This document shows positions 1-5,041 of a stretch of 11,563 nucleotides of DNA, one piece after another. Every line of letters starts with the position of its first letter. Positions within the stretch are counted from its first letter, which is position 1. The DNA comes from Desulfobacteraceae bacterium (GTDB lineage Bacteria > Desulfobacterota > DSM-4660 > Desulfatiglandales > Desulfatiglandaceae), in the NCBI GenBank assembly GCA_030611815.1, contig JAUWPC010000076.1, positions 1 to 11,563 of the forward strand, read 5' to 3'. The translations under genes and the position numbers were made by a program. The notes below the pieces were generated by a model. It did not search any database. It worked only from the letters and a program-made list of their open reading frames with translations, and was not told the origin of the DNA.

Positions 1-1
1 T

Positions 2-163
2 CAATTAGAAAACGAGATCAAGGAATTCGTTAAGGAAAAAATTGCCCTCTACAAGTACCCCCGCTGGGTTGATTTTATCGAAGCACTACCCAAGACTTCG
101 GGGGGAAAGGTGCAGCGGTTCGTCCTGCAGGAAAGGGTGAATGGATTGACGATTGACGATTGA
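2..163 (+). CDS. AMP-dependent acyl-CoA synthetase/ligase, C-terminal end (partial)
   Basis: Only the last 53 codons are inside the window; the 5' part lies to the left. The visible tail ends in the C-terminal lid domain of the adenylate-forming family. It reads EALPKTSGGKVQRFVLQER, which matches the A10 motif (P-x4-GK), whose lysine is the catalytic residue for adenylation. Enzymes of this family activate a carboxylic acid to its acyl-CoA with ATP, through an acyl-AMP intermediate. The substrate cannot be read from this piece; benzoate, other aryl acids and fatty acids are all possible. The next gene downstream encodes a LivF-type ABC ATPase, and in anaerobic deltaproteobacteria such ligases are often found inside liv transport operons, so a role in activating an imported acid is a reasonable inference. 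The last codons and the TGA stop fall inside a 7-bp tandem repeat, so the natural C-terminus may have been replaced. Confidence 0.85.
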   Translation, partial: QLENEIKEFVKEKIALYKYPRWVDFIEALPKTSGGKVQRFVLQERVNGLTIDD

Positions 164-190
164 CGATTGACGATTGACGATCGACGATCG
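144..190. repeat. 7-bp tandem repeat GATTGAC (about 6.7 units)
   Basis: There are five exact copies of GATTGAC at 144-178, then GATCGAC at 179-185 and a partial GATCG at 186-190. The array covers the last codons and stop of the ligase and runs into the gap before livF. Because 7 is not a multiple of 3 and each unit holds TGA, any three consecutive units present a stop in all three forward frames. Confidence 0.95.
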
Positions 191-200
191 AAGTTGAGAT

Positions 201-212
201 AAAAAGCTTTTT
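201..212. repeat. 12-bp perfect palindrome between ligase and livF
   Basis: AAAAAGCTTTTT is self-complementary and lies 59 bp before the livF start. It is AT-rich and has no loop, so it is a poor RNA terminator. It could be a protein site or chance. The rest of the 191-270 gap shows no convincing promoter to me. Confidence 0.3.
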
Positions 213-270
213 GGATGAATTTAGTCAAAAACCTTTGCATGTTTGCGTGAGACCTTAATAGAGATATACC

Positions 271-1065
271 ATGCTCAATGTCAACAACATCGAAGTCATA
301 TATGATGACGTCATCCTGGTTTTAAAAGGGATGTCCCTTGAGGTGAAAGAGGGACAGATTGTCGCTGTCTTAGGGGCAAATGGGGCAGGCAAGACCACCA
401 CCCTAAAGGCCATCTCAGGACTGCTTAAGGCAGAGGAAGGGGAGGTTACCAACGGAGCCATAGAATTTATGGGCCAGCGCATAAACGACAAAGAAGCAGA
501 AGAGATCGTTCGTTTAGGCATCTTCCAGGTCATGGAGGGGCGGTGTGTGTTCGAAAACCTGACAGCCTATGAGAACCTCATGGCCGCAACCCGAACCCGT
601 CGTAATCGTAAGGAAATCCGCGAACGATTTGATATGGTATTGCATTACTTCCCAATTCTCAAGGCACGTCGAAATGCCTTAGCCGGATATCTCTCCGGCG
701 GGGAGCAGCAGATGTTAGTTATCGGCAGGGCCCTCATGGCCCGTACCCGCCTGATGATGCTTGATGAGCCATCATTAGGGCTGAGCCCCATCTTGGTGGC
801 CGAGATCTTTAAGATCATTAAGCAGCTTAATGAAGAACAGAAAATTACCATTCTGTTGGTGGAGCAAAACGCCCATTTAGCCCTTTCCATTGCAGAACAC
901 GGCTATGTTATGGAAAACGGCAAGATCGTTTTAGACGACTCAGTGGACAAGCTTAGGGAAAACGAGGACATAAAGATGTTTTACCTTGGATTGACTGAGA
1001 TGGGCACTAAAAGAAGTTATCGGGACGCAAAGTTCTATAAACGAAGGAAACGCTGGTTGACCTGA
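271..1065 (+). CDS. livF: Branched-chain amino acid-type ABC transporter ATP-binding protein (LivF family)
   Basis: This 264-aa cytoplasmic ATPase would power a LivHMGF-type importer. Visible motifs are Walker A GANGAGKT at residues 35-42, Q-loop Q86 in QVMEGR, signature LSGGEQQM at 141-148, and Walker B LMMLDEPS at 161-168. The switch region reads LLVEQNAH, with the family's usual Gln (Q199) where most ABC proteins have His. LivF is usually near 235 aa; here about 25 basic residues ending in YKRRKRWLT are added. I recognise such tails from LivF proteins encoded beside acyl-CoA ligases in anaerobes. The start ATG at 271 has only a weak ribosome site (AGAGATATACC). LivH, LivM, LivG and the binding protein are absent and presumably lie to the left. 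The upstream ligase suggests the cargo may be an organic acid rather than an amino acid; this is inference. Confidence 0.92.
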   Translation: MLNVNNIEVIYDDVILVLKGMSLEVKEGQIVAVLGANGAGKTTTLKAISGLLKAEEGEVTNGAIEFMGQRINDKEAEEIVRLGIFQVMEGRCVFENLTAYENLMAATRTRRNRKEIRERFDMVLHYFPILKARRNALAGYLSGGEQQMLVIGRALMARTRLMMLDEPSLGLSPILVAEIFKIIKQLNEEQKITILLVEQNAHLALSIAEHGYVMENGKIVLDDSVDKLRENEDIKMFYLGLTEMGTKRSYRDAKFYKRRKRWLT

Positions 1066-1081
1066 GGGTTTGCGCGAACCC
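1066..1081 (+). promoter_or_regulatory. Small hairpin between livF stop and the next ribosome site
   Basis: GGGTT (1066-1070) and AACCC (1077-1081) form a 5-bp stem around TGCGCG. It begins right after the livF stop and ends just before the GGAGG of the CGGC gene. It could tune translation or stability at the junction. No T-run follows, so it is not a terminator. Confidence 0.3.
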
Positions 1082-1095
1082 CATGGAGGAAAAGT

Positions 1096-1560
1096 ATGGC
1101 AAAGGTAGGAATATTGGGATGTGACATCACCACAAAAGAGATGAACTGTGTCATGGTTGGCTGTTTTGGGAATTTGCGCGGCAGAGCGGGTTCGTTCAAG
1201 GATTATCCTGAAGATGAACCCTTGGATCTGGTGGGTGTCATTCATTGTGGTGGTTGCCCAACGGCCGTTGGATCAGACCGCATCTGGCAAAAAGTCCAGG
1301 CCCTGGTTGATTATGGTATTGATTCTCTCCACCTGACTTCCTGTCTCATTCAGTTGTGTCCCTTCAAGGACGCCTTTTTGGAGACCATAAAGAGGGATTA
1401 CCCGGACCTCAAGGTTGTGGAGGGCACTCACCCGTTTCATGACCCGGATGCATTCAAGGCAGGTATCAAAGAACTAATCTCCCAGAGGGTCGTTACACCC
1501 CAGAGCATGAATGACCTGGTCTTCAAAAGGATAAAACTTCCCCCCGAAAAAGAGGATTAA
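1096..1560 (+). CDS. CGGC domain-containing cysteine-rich protein
   Basis: This 154-aa soluble protein carries the motif that names the CGGC family (proposed metal-binding domain): HCGGCP at residues 50-55. Other cysteines sit at C9, C18, C23, C83 and C88, and there are histidines in the THPFHDPDAF stretch. A cysteine pattern of this kind suggests metal binding or redox chemistry, but no reaction is established that I know of. There is no signal peptide or membrane segment, so it is cytoplasmic. ATG at 1096 is supported by GGAGG at 1085-1089 with a 6-nt spacer. The gene begins 30 bp after livF and is probably co-transcribed with it. An ATG at 1083 is in another frame and overlaps the ribosome site. 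Family assignment is good; function is unknown. Confidence 0.85.
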   Translation: MAKVGILGCDITTKEMNCVMVGCFGNLRGRAGSFKDYPEDEPLDLVGVIHCGGCPTAVGSDRIWQKVQALVDYGIDSLHLTSCLIQLCPFKDAFLETIKRDYPDLKVVEGTHPFHDPDAFKAGIKELISQRVVTPQSMNDLVFKRIKLPPEKED

Positions 1561-1578
1561 ATTTGTTTTTGGATTCAG

Positions 1579-1627
1579 AATCTTAATCATAATCGTTTTG
1601 AGTAAGATTACTATTATGATTAAGATT
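1579..1627. terminator. 15-bp inverted repeat between convergent genes, possible bidirectional terminator
   Basis: The left arm AATCTTAATCATAAT (1579-1593) is perfectly complementary to the right arm (1613-1627), with a 19-nt spacer. It lies between the CGGC gene (plus) and the permease (minus), where a shared terminator is expected. The stem is very AT-rich and neither side has a proper T-run, so a classical intrinsic terminator is not clear. It may instead be a dispersed palindromic repeat. Confidence 0.5.
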
Positions 1628-1659
1628 ATGAGATAGGGAATCTCCCCCAAATCAGCGCC

Positions 1660-3402
1660 CTATTGGGGCTTGAAAATAAAGAGCCAGGCATGGGCGATCA
1701 GGATCGTGATTATCATGAATGGGAAGGCGGTTTTCATGAAACCGATAAAGCTGATCTTGTAACCCCTTGATTCTGCGATCCCCATGGTTACCACATTTGC
1801 GGATGCCCCGATAATAGTCCCGTTCCCGCCAAAGCATGCCCCGAGCGCCAAAGCCCACCAGAGGGTGTTTTCTGCACCTGGAATCACGCCACTGAGATAG
1901 GCCACAATAGGCAACATGGTGGCTGTAAAGGGGATGTTGTCAACAAAGGCAGACATGATGGCAGCCACCCAGAGGATCAGGCTGCAGGCTATCACAAAAT
2001 TACCCGCTGAGAGGTCCAGAATCCAGTCTGCAATCACGGCCAACAGGCCGCTTGACTCCACTGCCCCGACCATAATGAAAAGGAAGATGAAGAACATCAG
2101 GGTGGGCCACTCAATGTCCTTTTCGATTAACTCGATCAGATTCACCTTTTCCGTTATGATTGCAATAGTCAAGAGGATAGCCGCACCCACCAGCGCTGCC
2201 ACGCTGACCTCCATATGCCAGTAGCCATGGCTCAGGAAAAGGAATACGACAAAGCCCAAAACAGCTAACCCATACGTGAGAAGCCTTGGATCCGTGATCG
2301 GGTATTGTTCTTTCAAGATCTTTATATATTCCTGCACGTTTTCTACTTTGGCAGATGCATAGTGCTTGCCCCACACCAATTTGGTAAAAATAATGAGGAC
2401 CACCATGCACACCCCACAGACAAGGGAAAGGGCGATCACGAAATCCATGAAGGTCAGGCCGGCGTAAGAGCCGATCATGATATTGGGCGGGTCGCCGATA
2501 AGGGTGGCCGTACCCCCCACGTTAGAGGCAAGGACGAGAGGTATCAGGAGGTGAAGCGGGTTAATGGAGAGTGAAACGGCGATCTCAATGGCCACCCCTG
2601 TTAACAGGAGCATGGTGGTTACATTGTCTAAGAATGCGGAGGAGACTGCCGTAAATATCATAAGGTAAACTGTGAGGAGGAAGATCTTCCCCCTGGCTAA
2701 CTTGTAGGAGATGTAGGCACACCACTGAAACACCCCTGTATGTTTCAAGACTCCGACGATGATCATCATTCCCATAAGGAGAAAAACCACGTTCATGTCA
2801 ATGGAATTAATCGCGCTGTCAAAGGAGAAGATATGATACTCGGGATTAATGGTGCCGATGGTGTAGGATATGACCAGCATCAAGACCCCGCCCAACATGG
2901 CGGCTACGGTCCTGTGAAGTAATTCAAAGGCAATAAGCACGTAGGCCAAAATAAAGACAATGGTAGATATCCAAAAGGCAGGTCCCAGGACCCTGTCCAG
3001 ATTGAGATCCTCGCTGATATAATAATGATCCCCTTTTTGCGCCAGTTCCGCCCCCTTGAATTCAAGGGTCCGGGATGCGAAGCTGGCCTTGGTGGCTTCT
3101 ACCTCGATAGTGGAGTACTGGATCTCACCTTTTTTCAATTGAAAACGGGATACATATTTGCCGTTGTGGGCGGTGATTACCCGGTCAACCTCTTTCCCGT
3201 TGAGCAAAACCTTGATTTCCGCTTGATCAATTGGTTCTTTATGGCTGTCAAGGACAATGCCCGAGATGTTGACGGTGTCGCCGCCAGAGATGATCGCCTT
3301 TGGGGGGCCACCCTTGGCGCCATGACCGCAAAGGGCAGGGGACGCCATTAATGCTATAATCAGGATACTTATAACGGCAAGGAGATGCTTTAAGGATTTC
3401 AT
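1660..3402 (-). CDS. ArsB/NhaD (SLC13-like) permease with N-terminal periplasmic domain
   Basis: This is a 580-aa inner-membrane secondary transporter of the ion-transporter superfamily (ArsB/NhaD, P-protein-like). Its two inverted repeats show paired signatures: LDNVTT (258-263) with GGTATLIGDPPN (296-307), and VDNIP (487-491) with GGNGTIIGASAN (525-536). About 11 hydrophobic segments run from residue 142 to the end. Unusually, the protein starts with a signal peptide (1-25, basic MKSLK then a hydrophobic run ending PALC). Next comes a soluble stretch of about 80 residues (roughly 44-117) resembling a CarboxypepD_reg-like or Ig-like beta-sandwich, with the pattern GIVLDSHKEPIDQAEIKVLLNG. The substrate is unknown; Na+/H+ exchange, oxyanion or dicarboxylate transport are all possible. 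The start at 3402 has AGGAGG (+ strand 3413-3418) upstream. The gene is transcribed alone and converges on the CGGC gene. Confidence 0.88.
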   Translation of the reverse strand: MKSLKHLLAVISILIIALMASPALCGHGAKGGPPKAIISGGDTVNISGIVLDSHKEPIDQAEIKVLLNGKEVDRVITAHNGKYVSRFQLKKGEIQYSTIEVEATKASFASRTLEFKGAELAQKGDHYYISEDLNLDRVLGPAFWISTIVFILAYVLIAFELLHRTVAAMLGGVLMLVISYTIGTINPEYHIFSFDSAINSIDMNVVFLLMGMMIIVGVLKHTGVFQWCAYISYKLARGKIFLLTVYLMIFTAVSSAFLDNVTTMLLLTGVAIEIAVSLSINPLHLLIPLVLASNVGGTATLIGDPPNIMIGSYAGLTFMDFVIALSLVCGVCMVVLIIFTKLVWGKHYASAKVENVQEYIKILKEQYPITDPRLLTYGLAVLGFVVFLFLSHGYWHMEVSVAALVGAAILLTIAIITEKVNLIELIEKDIEWPTLMFFIFLFIMVGAVESSGLLAVIADWILDLSAGNFVIACSLILWVAAIMSAFVDNIPFTATMLPIVAYLSGVIPGAENTLWWALALGACFGGNGTIIGASANVVTMGIAESRGYKISFIGFMKTAFPFMIITILIAHAWLFIFKPQ

Positions 3403-3430
3403 GGAACTAATTCCTCCTATTACACAGATC

Positions 3431-3466
3431 GGTTCCAGGTTCAGGGTTCAAGGTTCAAAGGTTAAA
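3431..3466. repeat. Degenerate 7-bp tandem repeat GGTTCAA
   Basis: Units read GGTTCCA, GGTTCAG, GGTTCAA, GGTTCAAA and GGTTAAA in a row. The array is about 13 bp upstream of the permease ribosome site on the minus-strand transcript side, so it probably lies in the 5' leader. Confidence 0.75.
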
Positions 3467-3548
3467 GTCTACGGATATCCTCAATCCCGCTTGTGGGCGG
3501 GACTCAACCCAGGCCCTATTGAGTTTAGCTAAGAGAGATCTTCTATCA

Positions 3549-3574
3549 TAAAAAAATAGACCCTGTCATGGGTC
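3549..3574 (-). terminator. Intrinsic terminator on the minus strand upstream of the permease
   Basis: On the minus strand the sequence reads GACCC-ATGACA-GGGTC and then TATTTTTTTATG, a GC-rich 5-bp stem with a T-run. It would stop transcription arriving from the FmdB/ackA side before it reaches the permease. If the permease promoter lies further upstream, it could instead act as an attenuator. Confidence 0.5.
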
Positions 3575-3843
3575 GAAATCGAGGCGTAACCTAACAAAAG
3601 AGCCTTTGATCTGTCAAGGAAAAGGTGACCAATTGTTCCGTGATTATTGACACCGTCTAAGTTCTCGTGCTAAATAATGAACTATACAGTTAACAATTGA
3701 GTCTTGTGCAAAAAGCAGAAGAATTTTTTATAATGCTTTTAAAGCCAGTAGTGGAAAAAGATGAACGTCCAGATAAGCGAAGACCCCGATCACGCCAAGA
3801 AGTGAAAAAACAGACTTCAACTTTAGGCATTTTAGGCACTTCA

Positions 3844-3872
3844 AACTTTAGGCACTTTTCCGGTTTATCCGG
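3844..3872. repeat. 29-bp direct repeat, copy 1
   Basis: The sequence AACTTTAGGCACTTTTCC continues with GGTTTATCCGG and is identical to 4924-4952. It contains CCGG-TTTAT-CCGG, able to form a small hairpin. It is preceded by two more partial TTTAGGCA units (from about 3820), so this side looks like a degenerate array. It ends 8 bp before the start of the next gene. Confidence 0.9.
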
Positions 3873-3880
3873 GTTAGGTT

Positions 3881-4321
3881 ATGGCAACACAGACTTTTGT
3901 TATCAAATCTCTCTATATCCAAAATACCATAATGCTCTTTGTCTTAGGGCTGGTGGTATTTTTTTTGGTTTACGCTCTTGTTAAGAGGAAGCCAAAACAC
4001 CTGATTGCCTCTCTTGTCTGGATGATTATAGTCGTTTGGTTTTTCAACAGCCCCTTTTTTGGTTTCAGCGTTGTATCCGTGAGTTCTGAGGGCATTCGCC
4101 TGAACTATGGAGTCCTCTCCCTAAGCAACGACCTGCTTCCGATCGATTCTCCGTGGAAGGTCGAGACCCATTTATCAGGCCTAAGAAAAATGAAAAAACT
4201 CTACCTTATCAGGATCGCCGATCACGAAAGCATGAAAGTGCGCCGGAATGAGGGCCTCGGTCTTCTTGAGAAAATTGGAGGCGCCATAGAGGATATGAAA
4301 GCCCAAAAGGGAATGGAATAA
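3881..4321 (+). CDS. Small membrane protein with C-terminal PH-like domain, unknown function
   Basis: This 146-aa protein has two hydrophobic segments, about residues 14-34 (IQNTIMLFVLGLVVFFLVYA) and 42-58 (IASLVWMIIVVWFFNSP). A soluble C-terminal region of about 85 residues follows. Its strand-rich pattern (VVSVSSEGIRLNYGVLSLSND, then a final amphipathic helix around LLEKIGGAIEDM) resembles bacterial PH-like domains; this is a fold guess, not an identified family. ATG 3881 follows the 29-bp repeat at once; an in-frame TAG at 3875 rules out a longer start, and the ribosome site is poor (TTAGG only). An internal ATG at 3932, just before the first membrane segment, is an alternative start. Two terminator-like hairpins follow the stop. 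The gene stands alone on this strand. Confidence 0.65.
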   Translation: MATQTFVIKSLYIQNTIMLFVLGLVVFFLVYALVKRKPKHLIASLVWMIIVVWFFNSPFFGFSVVSVSSEGIRLNYGVLSLSNDLLPIDSPWKVETHLSGLRKMKKLYLIRIADHESMKVRRNEGLGLLEKIGGAIEDMKAQKGME

Positions 4322-4407
4322 TGGGATATAAGACAGAATTCCTGGCTGTTAGGCCCGTCAGTTCGTCTAAAGCTTTAGCTCTTGGAAGGGAAGGGACTAC
4401 ACTTTGC

Positions 4408-4429
4408 GGGCAAAGGATTGCCCTACCGT
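4408..4429 (+). terminator. Terminator-like hairpin after the 146-aa gene
   Basis: GGGCAA (4408-4413), loop AGGA and TTGCCC (4418-4423) form a perfect 6-bp stem, followed after TACCG by TTTTT. The stem begins 87 bp past the stop of the plus-strand gene. The T-run is slightly displaced from the stem. Confidence 0.5.
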
Positions 4430-4461
4430 TTTTGCTGGATGTCGGTTATTTTTTTCTGTGT

Positions 4462-4487
4462 GTTGTCTACCTGACAACTGTTTTTAA
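4462..4487 (+). terminator. Second plus-strand terminator-like hairpin
   Basis: GTTGTC (4462-4467), loop TACCT and GACAAC (4473-4478) are followed by TGTTTTTAA. Together with the preceding hairpin it would stop plus-strand transcription just before the convergent 28-aa gene. Confidence 0.55.
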
Positions 4488-4488
4488 G

Positions 4489-4575
4489 TCATGTGGAAAT
4501 TCCGAATTTGGGGAGGATGTATGCCTGCAACACAACCCACCCCACTATAATCAAAACAAAGATCCAGATACTCAT
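4489..4575 (-). CDS. 28-aa single-span membrane peptide downstream of FmdB
   Basis: This is a short ORF that standard gene calling would miss. It begins MSIWIFVLIIVGWVVLQAYI and ends LPKFGIST. It is one hydrophobic helix of about 17 residues with tryptophans near both ends, then a short polar tail with LPKFG. ATG at 4575 is preceded by GAGGTGG with a 4-nt spacer, a good ribosome site. The start also overlaps (ATGA) the end of a nine-codon mini-ORF MKLKKEVAA, which would allow coupling. It lies 90 bp after the FmdB-type gene on the same strand. I recall similar tiny proteins with an LPK-x-G end in related genomes, but cannot search here. Function is unknown; small peptides of this kind often regulate or stabilise membrane complexes. 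Confidence 0.6.
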   Translation of the reverse strand: MSIWIFVLIIVGWVVLQAYILPKFGIST

Positions 4576-4665
4576 GCCGCCACCTCTTTTTTGAGTTTCA
4601 TCCTGTTCCAATACACAGCTCCTTCCAGACCTGATCAATACAGCGCACGGCTGCACAGATCAAGC

Positions 4666-4884
4666 TCACGAAAAACCGCCGTGCGATGCGCACGATGTTG
4701 AGGCCGAACCGCTTCCCAGACCCAGGTCCGAACCGGAAGAAACAGATGAAAATGTGGATAACAGTTTTTCGCTTTCTTCACTGCCGCAGGAAGGGCAGGG
4801 GCCCTTATCTTCCCCGGTGCTCCGAAAGCAGAGGGATTCAAAGGTGGTTCCACACTTTTTGCATTTGAATTCATAAATAGGCAT
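4666..4884 (-). CDS. FmdB-type zinc ribbon protein
   Basis: This 72-aa protein belongs to the FmdB family (putative regulatory Zn-ribbon). It begins MPIYEFKCKKCGTTFE, typical of the family, with zinc ligands C8, C11, C30 and C33 in two CxxC knuckles (CKKCG and CPSCG). The Ser/Gly-rich tail after residue 46 is low in complexity. Members are named after a gene near formamidase but have no proven common function; nucleic acid or protein binding is usually assumed. ATG 4884 has AAGGAG with a 5-nt spacer. It follows ackA by 157 bp on the same strand, with no clear terminator between them, so read-through from pta-ackA is possible. The second 29-bp repeat lies 40 bp upstream. Confidence 0.88.
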   Translation of the reverse strand: MPIYEFKCKKCGTTFESLCFRSTGEDKGPCPSCGSEESEKLLSTFSSVSSGSDLGLGSGSASTSCASHGGFS

Positions 4885-4923
4885 TTGTTCTCCTTAAACC
4901 ATATATTCCTTGGTTGTTACTAT

Positions 4924-4952
4924 AACTTTAGGCACTTTTCCGGTTTATCCGG
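4924..4952. repeat. 29-bp direct repeat, copy 2
   Basis: It is identical to 3844-3872 and in the same orientation; the next bases also agree in part (TTAG). This copy is single, without the extra TTTAGGCA units. It lies 40 bp upstream of the FmdB-type gene and 90 bp after ackA. Confidence 0.9.
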
Positions 4953-5041
4953 ATTAGATATTGATGGTATAGAATCAAAAGAAGAGAGAAGGTTTCAAAA
5001 TTTGTTAAAGAAATCTGTATCCCTAACCCTGATAAGATAGA

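Larger units (their letters stand above)
3403..3880. other. Gene-free stretch: repeats, hairpins and a minus-strand terminator
   Basis: No convincing gene is seen in these 478 bases. From left to right: the permease ribosome site, a degenerate 7-bp repeat array (3431-3466), a hairpin TCCCGC/GCGGGA (3485-3490 with 3497-3502), a second possible stem ACTCAA/TTGAGT (3502-3507 with 3519-3524), and a minus-strand terminator (3549-3574). A minus-strand TTGACA (plus 3612-3617) follows, with only a weak -10 partner TTAGGT 17 bp on. Finally come TTTAGGCA-type short repeats leading into the 29-bp repeat at 3844. The permease promoter cannot be placed with confidence. Confidence 0.6.

Noticed and set aside
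144..190. CRISPR-like array
   Set aside because: The units are 7 bp in direct tandem with no spacers, so this is a simple tandem repeat.
3697..3984. 95-codon plus-strand ORF starting with TTG
   Set aside because: It runs through the TTTAGGCA short repeats and the 29-bp repeat and overlaps the better-supported 146-aa gene in another frame. Its composition looks like translated repeat DNA.
4321..4701. 126-codon plus-strand ORF overlapping the stop of the 146-aa gene
   Set aside because: It passes through two terminator-like hairpins, then lies antisense to the 28-aa gene and the FmdB tail. It shows no domain pattern.
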